NCBI RefSeq assembly: GCF_900604515.1
Contig: NZ_UWOS01000001.1
Coordinates: forward strand, 806,001-870,000
DNA: 64,000 nt
Origin: Arcanobacterium ihumii
GTDB lineage: Bacteria; Actinomycetota; Actinomycetes; Actinomycetales; Actinomycetaceae
Direction: 5' to 3'
The translations under genes and the position numbers were made by a program. Below are positions 35,114 to 43,980 of the stretch, in pieces. Under the pieces are notes generated by a model. The model was not told the origin of the DNA. It did not search any database and worked only from the letters and a program-made list of their open reading frames with translations. How positions within the stretch are numbered: the first letter of the stretch is position 1; every line of letters begins with the position of its first letter.

Positions 35114-36388
35114 TTAGTTTTCAGTGCGCAGTTCGCGTCCCGCAGTGATTTCTTCAGCCGCTTCGAGTGCACTCTCTTTTTCATTTCCGAGTGACCCTGC
35201 AGCCAATTTATCCACAATGATGGCAATTGCTCCATCGCCTGTTACGTTCGTGGCAGTTCCGAAGGAATCTACTGCAACATACATTGCGACCATGATCGCA
35301 TACATCGGATCGGTGAAGCCAAGGATTCCTTGAAGAACACTTTGAGCTGCCGTGATAGCACCACCAGGAACGCCGGGAGCCGCAACCATAATCACGCCGA
35401 GCATCATAATGAATCCCGCCATGTGGGTTGGACTTGGAGAAATCCCCATCATGTACTGCAAAGCCAAAGCAAACGCGGTGATTTTGATGGTTGAACCTGC
35501 CAAATGGATCGTTGCACAAAGTGGAATAACAAAGTCTGAAATTTCGTGGCTGACGCCGTTTGCTCGAGTACAACGCACTGTAACTGGAATTGTTGCCGCC
35601 GACGACGCTGTTCCAAGTGCCGTGAAGTAAGCGTCACGCATTCCCCAGAGAGCAGCGAGTGGGTTTCGTTTCGCTACAGCGCCCGCGAGTCCATATTGAA
35701 GAAGCATCATGACGAGCGTGAGAATGAAAGCGAAGAGGATAACTTTGCCCATCGCTACGATGACGTCAACGAACTGCCCTGACTTTGACATATTCAAGAA
35801 GATTCCGAAGATGTGAAGCGGGAGTAGCGGCACAATCGCTTTAAGGATGACCATCATCATTAGGTCACGGAACTCAACGAAAATCGCCATCATCTTCACT
35901 GCGCGGGTTGTGACCATTCCGATGCCGAAAACAAAGGCCACAATGAGTGCCGTCATCACCCCAAATACAGGTGGCAGAGTAAAACTTGGATCCATAAGAG
36001 AGGCGACGGCGTTTTCTGGGGTCGCAAGGTCAGGCACGGCTTGCCCGCGGAGTAGCGAAGGGAAGATAAGTGCCGCTAAACCCCACGTGCCAAAACCAGC
36101 GATCATCGTGGAAGAGTAAGCGAGAACTACGGTCACAAGGAGCCATTTACCACCGGATTTTCCAAGCTCAAAAATAGCCGGAGTAACTAATCCAACGATG
36201 ATAAGAGGAACCATAAAGGAAAGGAATTTTCCGAAAAGATCATTAAAAGTCGCAAATGGAACGATCGCCCAGTTTGGAAGAAATTGCCCTAGGAGTGCTC
36301 CAACTACAATAGCCAGAATCACCCAAAAAAGCAGCGTCTTTGACATTCGTTTCCACAGGCTTTGCTCCGGTGATGATGCAGCGGTCAT
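35114..36388 (-). CDS. dicarboxylate/amino acid:cation symporter (DAACS family)
   Basis: A 424-residue multi-spanning transporter of the glutamate/dicarboxylate family. The re-entrant loop motif ALGTASSAATIPVTVRC and the substrate/sodium site FGTATNVTGDGAIAIIVDK are clear. It moves an acidic or neutral amino acid or a C4-dicarboxylate with Na+ or H+; the exact substrate is not readable (SstT-like serine/threonine transport is possible). ATG at 36388 has GGGAG upstream; the frame extends to 36487 but that part is not family-like. Confidence 0.88.
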   Translation of the reverse strand: MTAASSPEQSLWKRMSKTLLFWVILAIVVGALLGQFLPNWAIVPFATFNDLFGKFLSFMVPLIIVGLVTPAIFELGKSGGKWLLVTVVLAYSSTMIAGFGTWGLAALIFPSLLRGQAVPDLATPENAVASLMDPSFTLPPVFGVMTALIVAFVFGIGMVTTRAVKMMAIFVEFRDLMMMVILKAIVPLLPLHIFGIFLNMSKSGQFVDVIVAMGKVILFAFILTLVMMLLQYGLAGAVAKRNPLAALWGMRDAYFTALGTASSAATIPVTVRCTRANGVSHEISDFVIPLCATIHLAGSTIKITAFALALQYMMGISPSPTHMAGFIMMLGVIMVAAPGVPGGAITAAQSVLQGILGFTDPMYAIMVAMYVAVDSFGTATNVTGDGAIAIIVDKLAAGSLGNEKESALEAAEEITAGRELRTEN

Positions 36389-36458
36389 AAAGGAACTCCC
36401 GATATCTATGTGTATTTGTGCATGAATACACTTAACCGTAGAAGAGGTGTCCATAACG

Positions 36459-36493
36459 TGGTGGGTGCGTCCAACTATTGGACGCACCCACCA
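36459..36493 (+). terminator. strong hairpin between tgt and the symporter gene
   Basis: A perfect 16-bp stem (36459-36474 with 36478-36493) and a 3-nt loop. Only on the plus strand is it followed by T-rich sequence (TTTGATTCGTTTTTAC), yet no plus-strand gene ends here. On the minus strand it lies 46 bp past the tgt stop and could protect that 3' end. Confidence 0.5.
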
Positions 36494-36539
36494 TTTGATT
36501 CGTTTTTACAGAAGTAAATGACCTAATAAAAGGCCCTAT

Positions 36540-37769
36540 TTACTTCTTTGCGTAGAACCTGCCTAAAGTTTCTTTCTTAAATTCTTCGTAATAGCCTTCA
36601 TTGATTGACCGGCGAATTTTATCTACCATCGTCACCGTGAAATATTCATTATGAATAGTTGCTAAAGTTGAAGAAATCATTTCCTTCGCTTTGAAAGTAT
36701 GATGCATGTACGCTTTCGAATAATGCGTACATGTGTAGCATTCACAGCCTTCAACTAACGGCGAAAAGTCACGCTTGAACTGTGCGCGCGTAATATTAAA
36801 ACGTCCATCAGGCGAATAAATTGCAGCGTTTCGTGCCACTCGCGAAGGATTGACGCAGTCAAAAGTATCTGCTCCACTTTCAATTGCACGGAAGAAATCA
36901 TCAGGTTCGGAAATTCCAAGCAGATGCCGAGCTCTGTCTTCTGGCAACTCTTCACTTACCCAGCCCACAATTGTGCCAAGGTTTTCTTTTTCTAAAGCTC
37001 CACCAATTCCAAAGCCATCGAATCGCTGGCCCTCGACTTCCATCGAACCAAGGTCACAGGCAGCCTTGCGGCGCAGGTCTTCGTATTGCGCACCTTGGAT
37101 CACACCAAATAACTGTTGATATGGCTTTTCCGAACGTTCCTGTGTCAGTTTTTTATGGGCATGCAAACAGCGCTCTGCCCAGAGTCGCGTCCGTTCTAAC
37201 GATTCTTCCTGATAACCACGTGAATTCATCAGCGTAGTCAGCTCATCGAAAGCAAAAATGATATCGGCACCTAGTTCGTGCTGAATCCGCATTGATACTT
37301 CGGGAGTGAAGCGATGCTTCGAACCGTCTAGGTGCGAACGAAACCAAACGCCGTCGTCGTCAACATTAGCTAGACGTTCCTTGTTCGCAGCAACGGCATC
37401 GTCGGCAACCGTCTTTCCAGAGAACTCTTCGGAAAGCACTTTCTTAAAACCTGAGCCAAGGCTCATCACCTGGAAACCACCGGAATCCGTGTACGTTGGA
37501 CCTCCCCAATTCATAAAGGCTGCGAGCCCACCGGCTTCGTCGAGTACATCCGATCCTGGCTGAAGATAAAGATGGTAGGCGTTGGCGAGCACAGCCTGCG
37601 CCCCAACCGCCTTCACCGATTCAGGCAAAACAGCCTTAACGGTTGCCTTCGTTCCCACTGGGATAAATGCCGGCGTCTGAATATCCCCATGCGGCGTGTG
37701 AATAACTCCCGTCCTACCGAGCACCTTCCCGTCGGAAGTTTCTAGACGAGTGGTAATATCGAAGGTCAT
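36540..37769 (-). CDS. tgt: tRNA-guanine transglycosylase Tgt
   Basis: Tgt exchanges G34 for a 7-deazaguanine base in GUN tRNAs. The 409-residue protein has YTDSGGFQVMSLGSG (substrate-binding loop), FGVIQGAQ, GFGIGGALEKE, and the C-terminal zinc site CECYTC with a following His. The active-site Asp lies in FAFDELTT. ATG at 37769 matches the family N-terminus (MTFDITTRLETSDG). The queuosine precursor transporter yhhQ is directly upstream in the same direction and no preQ1 synthesis genes are in the window, which suggests salvage. Confidence 0.94.
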   Translation of the reverse strand: MTFDITTRLETSDGKVLGRTGVIHTPHGDIQTPAFIPVGTKATVKAVLPESVKAVGAQAVLANAYHLYLQPGSDVLDEAGGLAAFMNWGGPTYTDSGGFQVMSLGSGFKKVLSEEFSGKTVADDAVAANKERLANVDDDGVWFRSHLDGSKHRFTPEVSMRIQHELGADIIFAFDELTTLMNSRGYQEESLERTRLWAERCLHAHKKLTQERSEKPYQQLFGVIQGAQYEDLRRKAACDLGSMEVEGQRFDGFGIGGALEKENLGTIVGWVSEELPEDRARHLLGISEPDDFFRAIESGADTFDCVNPSRVARNAAIYSPDGRFNITRAQFKRDFSPLVEGCECYTCTHYSKAYMHHTFKAKEMISSTLATIHNEYFTVTMVDKIRRSINEGYYEEFKKETLGRFYAKK

Positions 37770-37811
37770 AGCCGAATCTTTTCTTTCGTTGTGCGCTCTC
37801 TGCAATCGAGA

Positions 37812-38519
37812 TCAGCGGGTAGCTTCTTGGGCTGCTTCTATATTACGGTCCGCTTCATGCGATTGCATTGAACCAGCGGGGCTGTAAGTGATTTCATGGC
37901 GCTTAACCCAGGAAACAACAGGGTAGGTTACCGGCAACAGCACCACTTCAACGCCAACTTTGTAGATATAGCCAACGAACATCAGATTAAGGATGGTTGC
38001 CCAGTCCATTACTCCAATCCATGCAATCACACAGAAGATGGCGGTGTCCGCAAATTCTCCAACAACAGTCGATCCAATTAAACGGAACCACAGGTTATTT
38101 TCACCGAAACGTTCCTTGATGCGCACCAGCACCCAGGAGTTGAGCAGTTGACCAACGAGGTATCCAGCTAGCGAGGCAAGCACAAAGCGGGGAACCACAC
38201 CCAGAACTGCTTCAAAAGCAGCTTGGTTTTCATAGCCAGGCGCTGGTGGAGCCAGAATGACCAGCCAGAACACCACCGAAGCAATAATCGAGATAACAAA
38301 TCCCATGATGATAGTGCGGCGTGCGTGTTTGAACCCATACACTTCGGACAGCACATCACCGATAACGTATGTAAGTGGGAACAGGATGGCACCGCCGTCG
38401 AAAATCAATGGACCGGCGGAAATAAGTTTAGTGGCACCGATGTTGGACAGTAATAAAAAGGCTACGAAACAAACGGCAAAAACGTCGAACATCGCACGGC
38501 GCGTGACTGGACGTGACAA
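37812..38519 (-). CDS. yhhQ: queuosine precursor transporter YhhQ
   Basis: A membrane protein of about 235 residues in the YhhQ/QueT-like family that imports queuosine precursors. It shows FLLLSNIGATKLI, AILFPLTYVIGDVLSEVYGF, and a conserved GSTVVGEFADTAIF in a later membrane segment. A TTG at 38519 preceded by GGAGGGG is the likely start (MSRPVTRRAMFDVF). It precedes tgt by 42 bp, forming a queuosine-salvage operon. The upstream region is a long non-coding leader. Confidence 0.88.
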   Translation of the reverse strand: MSRPVTRRAMFDVFAVCFVAFLLLSNIGATKLISAGPLIFDGGAILFPLTYVIGDVLSEVYGFKHARRTIIMGFVISIIASVVFWLVILAPPAPGYENQAAFEAVLGVVPRFVLASLAGYLVGQLLNSWVLVRIKERFGENNLWFRLIGSTVVGEFADTAIFCVIAWIGVMDWATILNLMFVGYIYKVGVEVVLLPVTYPVVSWVKRHEITYSPAGSMQSHEADRNIEAAQEATR

Positions 38520-38757
38520 GAAACCCCTCCAAGGAAATAACAGCAACTAAGCATTGAACAAGGAATATTCCATACCAAGTGAAAGTGCAGTAAGCGCCGT
38601 AGAATCAACCGCCTACTATTTCCCTAGCAAGAAATATTTAACTGGTTTGCCCGGCACTGCCACCACCGAGGCGCGAAAGAAATGACGACGCCGATGCGTC
38701 ACCCCCTCCCTCGTAGAGCCGATCGCTCAAACTCTGGGAGTTATATTATCAAAAGAT
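38520..38757 (-). promoter_or_regulatory. possible promoter and long leader of yhhQ-tgt
   Basis: About 240 bp without a supported gene. On the minus strand a -10-like TATAAC lies near 38739-38744, followed by about 200 nt before the yhhQ start. Short stems are visible: AGAG/CTCT, CGAGG/CCTCG and GACGC-ATCG-GCGTC (38687-38700). The conserved sequence of preQ1-I or preQ1-II riboswitches was not recognised. A metabolite-sensing leader is possible but unproven. Confidence 0.3.
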
Positions 38758-39051
38758 TTACGAAAGGTATTCGGGATGCTCAGCTACGTATTTCTTCACA
38801 AACGGGCATACCGCTACGATCTCATTTTCACCGAGCGTCTTTTCAAATTCGAATGCTGCCTCCACCAGCTCACTAGCAATCCCTTGCCCGCGGAAACTTC
38901 CCTTGACAACGGTGTGGGTGAAGTAGATCTTAGCGTCATGAATCTCATAGGTCATGTACCCGATGATTTGAGTACCGTCGGTCAGCCTTGCTTCCCATTG
39001 GCTCTGCTCTTCGTTATGGACGATTTCATATGGAGCGGCTTCGTTGCCCAT
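38758..39051 (-). CDS. small GNAT-like acetyltransferase
   Basis: A 97-residue protein of the short GNAT family (YidJ/GtgA-like, Acetyltransf_CG). It has IYFTHTVVKGSFRGQGIASELVEAA (acetyl-CoA loop with RGQGI) and ends CPFVKKYVAEHPEY, both typical. The substrate is unknown. It is a single gene between the yhhQ leader and the DUF4261 gene, same strand as both. Confidence 0.85.
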   Translation of the reverse strand: MGNEAAPYEIVHNEEQSQWEARLTDGTQIIGYMTYEIHDAKIYFTHTVVKGSFRGQGIASELVEAAFEFEKTLGENEIVAVCPFVKKYVAEHPEYLS

Positions 39052-39103
39052 TATCTTCCTCTTTCTTTCGTCTTTACTACCGGTTTTCCTGCGTAATCAC
39101 TAG

Positions 39104-39943
39104 CTAATACATCACTCGGATAATTGGATTTTTATCAAACGGCGAAAGTTCTTGAGTAATCGGCGTCTTTTCACCATCAGAACTTCCAAGCGTTTGACCG
39201 GGAAGAAGGTAGGTATCACCAGTGATGATGTAGTTGGCAATACTTGCGAGCATGGAGTAGACGTCGTCTTCAGATTTCGTCGACTCACGAATTTCAAGGT
39301 CAAGATGACCAAAAAGAGGCAAACCGAGGGTACGCCCAACCGTCAGATCCGGTTGAACCGTGCGAATATTCACCCACAGAGGCAAAGGCGCTTCTCCACG
39401 CGTTAAGCTTTCAGCCATTGACACCACCATATTCGGAGGTTGGACTACACCAAGCTCGGATCGGAACACCCCAACTGCGGCGTCTTCTCGCATAAGCGCA
39501 TCGATGATCTGCGTCAGTAATAGGTGGGCAGAAACCATCCGCTTGCGACGCTTTAACTCAGGCAATTCAATAGCGTCTGGGTGCTTTTCACCCGCAAGTT
39601 TTCCATCTTCGGCATCTTGGACCGGAGCATAGAGAGTAATCGGAACATGGAAAACGTGTTCCGGTAGCGCACCACCGTCAAACTGAAGCGGGTAATTTAG
39701 CGGAGAAATCATTGTTTGTACGCCTTGATCAGCAAAATGAACGAGGTCGCCAGCAACCAGATTAGGGTTTTCCGGATCCGACTCTACTCGCTGCCATTTC
39801 GGCTCAATCGATAGCGACCAAAGCTCTTTGAGACGTGCCAACGCGGCGTCGATATTGATCGGCGCTGAAAAGAGCGCCACGGCAGAAAGAACGTCCGGTG
39901 CCGGTGGATGTATCGCTGAAACCCCAAGATTTTCCATGATCAT
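39104..39943 (-). CDS. DUF4261 domain protein
   Basis: A 279-residue soluble protein. The C-terminal half matches DUF4261: LLLTQIIDALMREDAAVGVF, LPLWVNIRT, LGLPLFGHLDLEI and ANYIITGDTYLLPGQTLG. Function is unknown. ATG 39943 and ATG 39937 are both possible; TACGAT or TAAACT sits 5-6 nt before them and no clear Shine-Dalgarno exists, again suggesting a leaderless mRNA. Confidence 0.78.
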   Translation of the reverse strand: MIMENLGVSAIHPPAPDVLSAVALFSAPINIDAALARLKELWSLSIEPKWQRVESDPENPNLVAGDLVHFADQGVQTMISPLNYPLQFDGGALPEHVFHVPITLYAPVQDAEDGKLAGEKHPDAIELPELKRRKRMVSAHLLLTQIIDALMREDAAVGVFRSELGVVQPPNMVVSMAESLTRGEAPLPLWVNIRTVQPDLTVGRTLGLPLFGHLDLEIRESTKSEDDVYSMLASIANYIITGDTYLLPGQTLGSSDGEKTPITQELSPFDKNPIIRVMY

Positions 39944-40051
39944 AGTTTATCGTAGGTCACTGGGACTTTTCAGACACGTTCTCCAAAAATTTCGGGTGTA
40001 GCGTGGAAAGGTCGCATCGGGGCGACGCGCAGTAAAAATTTTGGAGAAAAC

Positions 40052-40960
40052 ATGAACGCACCATTCATCATTGGAGCTTACGCCGCTAAGCCACAGGAAC
40101 GCTCTGCCCAAGAAGAGTTTTACCAGCTACTTGATGAAGCTGAATGGGTATCCGGTTTAGAGATTCCGTACATGGCGAAAGGCTTGCAAGATGATCCAGA
40201 ATGGTTCGCTGCCCAATTAGGTGATTCCTTCACTACAAACGTCCTCACCCCGATTCCTGGCACCATGAGTTTCGTCGGTGATACCAGTTGGGGAATTGCA
40301 TCGGTGGACGACGACGGTCGCCAGGCAGCGTTGGGTTTCTTGCGTAACGCTGCAGATGCGATGAAAGGGATTAATGACCGACTCGGCCGTCAATTCTTCA
40401 CTTATCTAGCGCTTCATACTGCTCCTCGTAGCGGTGGAAACGTCCACGCACTCCTCAAGTCGCTTGAGGAACTGCTCTCTTGGGAGATCGACGGTGCTAA
40501 GCTCACGATCGAACACTGTGATGCTTTCTCTACCGAGCGCATCATCAGCAAGGGTTTCCTTGAACTGTGCGACGAAATCGTTGCAGCTAAGGAATTTGGT
40601 GGCAAGGTCGGGGTTTCAATCAACTGGGGACGCTCCGCAATTGAAGGTCAAGGTGCCGATCTCCCACTCGTCCATGTAGAAAACGCTGCGCGTGCAGGCG
40701 TTTTGGAAGGACTCATTTTCTCCGGTGCCCACAACGTTGCCAACGACTGGGGTCCAGAGTGGGAAGATGCCCATGTTGGACTCAAAGAATTCGTACCAGA
40801 GTCACTCATGACTCCAGAACTAGTCGATACCGCCGCAAGCGCCGCTCGCGAAGCCGGAGTTCACTACCTTGGTGCAAAAACCACGATCCTCCCTGCTCCA
40901 AGCAATACCGAGCGGATGGCGATGCTGAAGCGAATCGCCGAATCTGCAGGTGCTCTTTAA
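40052..40960 (+). CDS. DUF4862 family protein (TIM-barrel-like)
   Basis: A 302-residue protein resembling the actinobacterial DUF4862 family. It begins MNAPFIIGAYAAKP, with LEIPYMAKGL, FFTYLALHTAPRSGG, LTIEHCDAF and VGVSINWGRSAIEGQ, a periodic beta/alpha pattern like sugar-phosphate isomerase/endonuclease-type TIM barrels. No metal-binding set is assigned with confidence. TTGGAG precedes the ATG. Function unknown. Confidence 0.75.
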   Translation: MNAPFIIGAYAAKPQERSAQEEFYQLLDEAEWVSGLEIPYMAKGLQDDPEWFAAQLGDSFTTNVLTPIPGTMSFVGDTSWGIASVDDDGRQAALGFLRNAADAMKGINDRLGRQFFTYLALHTAPRSGGNVHALLKSLEELLSWEIDGAKLTIEHCDAFSTERIISKGFLELCDEIVAAKEFGGKVGVSINWGRSAIEGQGADLPLVHVENAARAGVLEGLIFSGAHNVANDWGPEWEDAHVGLKEFVPESLMTPELVDTAASAAREAGVHYLGAKTTILPAPSNTERMAMLKRIAESAGAL

Positions 40961-41130
40961 CAAATTCTCAGGCGATTACACCCTCAGATTGTGCTTTTTA
41001 TAAGGTATTTCAAAGCCTTTTACTATCATCGTTAGGATTTTTCCTCAACACATTGTGAGAAATCTGCGTTTACGGCTAGTTTGTTCCTTTTTGGTTGAAC
41101 TTTCTTGACCATTTCCTTAAGAATGGTGAA

Positions 41131-42915
41131 ATGGACAACGATGATAGTAGACAAAGCACTCATACACTGCCAGCTACCGAACCGCCGTCGGCCTTCGAAG
41201 CGCTACTTTCGGTTGAAAAGGAGATAAACGAATCCGATTTGGGTGAAAAGCCCATCGAATTAGCTGCCGAATCAGATAATGCAACAATTTCATGGCCGGT
41301 AGTCATTCCTGCAATGATCCTGATCATAAGCGTGATCACATGGGGATTGGCAGTCCCAGATAATTTCGGAAACGCCTCCTCGGCTGCTTTCAGCTGGGTT
41401 CTTGAAAACCTTGGCTGGGCGTTCGTTTTAATCACCACAATCTTCGTGGTTTTCGTACTGGTTATTGCCGGAAGCAAGTTTGGTCAGATTAGGCTAGGTG
41501 CGGCAGACGAGCAACCAGAATTTTCTAATGGATCGTGGATTGCCATGATGTTTGCTGCTGGCATGGGTATCGGCCTCATGTTCTACGGCGCATCAGAACC
41601 ACTCTCCTTCTATCGAGACGGCGTACCGGGGCACAACCCCAATGAAGTTGGTACGGCGATGGCAACTGCACTGTTCCATTGGACACTTCACCCGTGGGCG
41701 ATGTACACAATTGTTGGTTTGGCAATTGCCTACTCCACCTACCGAGTCGGACGCAAACAGCTCGTTTCCTCCGCTTTTACGCCTCTGATCGGTGAAAAGA
41801 ACGTCAACGGCATCGTCGGAAAAACAATCGATGTTCTGGCGATCTTCGCTACCGTCTTCGGAACTGCGTGTTCGCTAGGCTTGGGCGCGCTTCAGATCAA
41901 AGCGGGACTTGAAGCCGCTGGAATTGTGAACAACGCGGGAACAGGTTTGATCGTCACCATTGTTTCGGTACTCACCTTGGCTTTCCTTCTTTCCGCAATG
42001 TCTGGAGTCGGTGCAGGAATCCGCATTCTTTCAAACCTTAATATGACTCTAGCTGCCGTGCTCGCTTTGGCAGTCTTTGTTCTGGGTCCAACAATTACCC
42101 AGCTCAACCTGCTACCTGGTTCCCTGGGAGCCTATGTTTCAAACTTCTTCGAAATGGCTGGACGCACAGCAGCATCAGCAGACGGAACCGCCGGTAAGTG
42201 GCTTTCAAGCTGGACGATTTTCTATTGGGCTTGGTGGATTTCGTGGTCTCCATTCGTAGGAATGTTCATTGCACGAATCTCGCGTGGAAGAACAATTCGC
42301 GAATTCTGTATGGGGGTACTACTTGTTCCATCAGGACTCTCCACTGTATGGTTCGCCATTTTTGGTGGAACTGCGATTTCTATGGAGCAGTCCGGAAACT
42401 CGATCTACGGTGATGGAAACGCTCAGAGTCAGCTATTCTCTTTGCTCCACAATCTCCCCGGTGGCTTCTATTTCGGACTAATTGCAGTCCTTTTGCTTGC
42501 CACCTTCTTCATCACCTCAGCCGATTCAGCATCAACGGTGATGGGTTCACTTTCACAAAACGGACAAGTTACCGCTAAACCAATGCTGTCGGCACTCTGG
42601 GGGCTCTTAACCGCCCTTATCGGTCTGACGCTTCTGATTTCAGGAGGTGACACAGCCTTGAACAATATTCAAAGTGTCACGATTGTAGCGGCAACACCAT
42701 TCCTGTTTATCGTGTTTGGACTTATGTTTGCGCTGGTTAAAGACCTCCGAAACGACGTTATCTACCTCGATCAACGTGAACAGGAGCGATTCGGACGGCA
42801 ACTAGCTTTGGCACGCCGTCTTCACCGCGAAAAGGAAGAAATTGCTAGGTTGCGGCGTCGTGCGAAGCCTCGGCATCACAGTGAAGCCAAATCTACAAAA
42901 GCTAGACATAGCTAG
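41131..42915 (+). CDS. BCCT-family betaine/carnitine/choline transporter
   Basis: A 594-residue secondary transporter with about 12 membrane segments. The BCCT hallmarks are [20 protein letters not shown] (glycine-rich TM region) and [20 protein letters not shown] (Trp-rich TM8 substrate box), plus [17 protein letters not shown]. It imports a quaternary ammonium compatible solute such as glycine betaine. The basic C-terminal tail (about 550-594) resembles the osmosensing extension of BetP-type carriers. ATG 41131 is chosen; an upstream TTG at 41095 is in frame. The stop lies in a 10-bp tandem repeat. Confidence 0.9.
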   Translation: MDNDDSRQSTHTLPATEPPSAFEALLSVEKEINESDLGEKPIELAAESDNATISWPVVIPAMILIISVITWGLAVPDNFGNASSAAFSWVLENLGWAFVLITTIFVVFVLVIAGSKFGQIRLGAADEQPEFSNGSWIAMMFAAGMGIGLMFYGASEPLSFYRDGVPGHNPNEVGTAMATALFHWTLHPWAMYTIVGLAIAYSTYRVGRKQLVSSAFTPLIGEKNVNGIVGKTIDVLAIFATVFGTACSLGLGALQIKAGLEAAGIVNNAGTGLIVTIVSVLTLAFLLSAMSGVGAGIRILSNLNMTLAAVLALAVFVLGPTITQLNLLPGSLGAYVSNFFEMAGRTAASADGTAGKWLSSWTIFYWAWWISWSPFVGMFIARISRGRTIREFCMGVLLVPSGLSTVWFAIFGGTAISMEQSGNSIYGDGNAQSQLFSLLHNLPGGFYFGLIAVLLLATFFITSADSASTVMGSLSQNGQVTAKPMLSALWGLLTALIGLTLLISGGDTALNNIQSVTIVAATPFLFIVFGLMFALVKDLRNDVIYLDQREQERFGRQLALARRLHREKEEIARLRRRAKPRHHSEAKSTKARHS

Positions 42916-42928
42916 ACATAGCTAGACA
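42901..42928. repeat. 10-bp tandem repeat at the BCCT stop codon
   Basis: GCTAGACATA is present twice and then as GCTAGACA, spanning the stop codon of the transporter gene. Each unit contains TAG in a new frame, so copy-number change would alter the last residues only slightly. Confidence 0.7.
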
Positions 42929-42973
42929 ATCGAAAAATAACCACAAATAGAGGTTGATTTAGCACTAGAAACT

Positions 42974-43015
42974 TGGTGGGGGCTGATCGGTTTAACAACC
43001 GATCAGCCCCCACCA
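42974..43015 (+). terminator. hairpin after the BCCT transporter gene
   Basis: A perfect 19-bp stem (42974-42992 with 42997-43015) with a 4-nt loop. It is GC-rich but has no clear T-run on the plus strand. It lies 58 bp past the BCCT stop. Confidence 0.65.
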
Positions 43016-43029
43016 CTTCAATAACCCTA

Positions 43030-43165
43030 AAAATAAAAAACTGGCTGGTGCAGAACACAGCAAAATCCTGCACCAGCCAGAAAATACGAAGGATTCGCAA
43101 AACCTCCCGCTCACCTCAGTAGGAAAAGGAATTCCTTCGTTTGCGCTCGCAAGAAGCGGCGCAAA
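43030..43165 (-). ncRNA. candidate small RNA with three stem-loops
   Basis: This stretch lies between two convergent gene ends and has no open frame of interest. On the minus strand: TATAGA (43171-43176) could be a -10 box; then stem TTTGCGC/GCGCAAA (43141-43166); then ACGAAGG/CCTTCGT with an ATTC/GAAT extension (43086-43140); then a 13-bp intrinsic terminator (43041-43080) followed by TTTTTTATTTTT. The layout of promoter, stems and U-run is that of an independent RNA of about 135 nt. SRP RNA, tmRNA and 6C RNA signatures were looked for and not found. Confidence 0.45.
43041..43080 (-). terminator. strong intrinsic terminator, minus strand
   Basis: CTGGCTGGTGCAG (43041-43053) pairs with CTGCACCAGCCAG (43068-43080); on the minus strand TTTTTTATTTTT follows at once. 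It is 189 bp past the CYTH gene, so it may end either that mRNA or the candidate small RNA. Confidence 0.85.
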
Positions 43166-43268
43166 GATTTCTATAGCACAAAGCTATCATGGTTTATTCG
43201 CGAACGCACACATTTTCTTACATTCCGAAATTTATCACCTTTTTCAGGTAAAACACCTAAATCAAACG

Positions 43269-43946
43269 CTATTTTTCACTCTTCATATTTAAGAAGTAAG
43301 GACCGCGGTCAACAAGCTCTTTCCGATATATCGTATCCCAGCGGTTCCACGGCTCTTTAGAAAGCGAATCATTCGTAAAACGAGGATCTCCAGTCAACTC
43401 AGTGACACAGAAATCAGGGATATCTAGATCAACCACAGGAGTGAGCCGTTCACATTCGGCAACAATCAATCCGTCGTTTTGACCGGCAAAAAGATCGAAC
43501 TCCCATCCATCTTCTCCATGCCAAATCGAATACCGCTTTTTCAAGATCAAGTGCGTCGAATGTTGCAGAATCTGCACCGCCACATCCAAGGCAATTTCGG
43601 TTTCCAATTCATAGCGCTCACCATTTACCGACGGCGATTTCACTCCCATTGTGGCAGCAGCTTTAGAATCAACGTCTTTGATCTCCATAAGCTGAGCCAA
43701 AACCCTACGTTCATACGTTCCTACGTTGTCAGTGCGATAGTCGAACTTTGGGAAATCTACCTCAACCCCACGGAAAATAATCCGCACTCGGATCGCATAT
43801 CCTGCCTCAGCGAAGACGTAAGCTTGAACAATAATTTGCTCGGATCCGTGCTTCAATGCGTCCTGCGGGATGCTATTAACAAAGAACTTACGTTCAAACT
43901 CGAAAGGGAAATCGCGGTCTTCCGCCGATGAAAATGGAATGCTCAT
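43269..43946 (-). CDS. CYTH-domain protein (triphosphate-processing fold)
   Basis: A 225-residue CYTH-like protein. FEFERKFFVNSIP near the N-terminus fits the ExExK-type start of the triphosphate tunnel, and further strands include IAYAIR-like AGYAIRVRI, LKKRYSIWHGEDGWEFDLFA and VAECE. It ends ELTGDPRFTNDSLSKEPW, typical of CYTH phosphohydrolases. A tripolyphosphatase or a nucleotide-processing role is plausible. ATG 43946 is preceded by TATTAT at 6 nt, a leaderless promoter. It is divergent from ilvA. Confidence 0.82.
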   Translation of the reverse strand: MSIPFSSAEDRDFPFEFERKFFVNSIPQDALKHGSEQIIVQAYVFAEAGYAIRVRIIFRGVEVDFPKFDYRTDNVGTYERRVLAQLMEIKDVDSKAAATMGVKSPSVNGERYELETEIALDVAVQILQHSTHLILKKRYSIWHGEDGWEFDLFAGQNDGLIVAECERLTPVVDLDIPDFCVTELTGDPRFTNDSLSKEPWNRWDTIYRKELVDRGPYFLNMKSEK

Positions 43947-43952
43947 GCTCAA

Positions 43953-43958
43953 ATAATA
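43953..43958 (-). promoter_or_regulatory. -10 box of leaderless CYTH promoter
   Basis: TATTAT on the minus strand, 6 nt before the ATG at 43946. It is packed into a 34-bp divergent gap with the ilvA -10 box. Confidence 0.5.
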
Positions 43959-43967
43959 GTTGAAAGC

Positions 43968-43973
43968 TAACAT
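43968..43973 (+). promoter_or_regulatory. -10 box of leaderless ilvA promoter
   Basis: TAACAT lies 7 nt before the ATG at 43981. Confidence 0.45.
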
Positions 43974-43980
43974 TGCTTGT

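Noticed and set aside
43081-43268. SRP RNA, tmRNA or 6C RNA
   Set aside because: The GGAAG-type SRP loop, the tmRNA ends and the C-rich loops of 6C RNA are not present.
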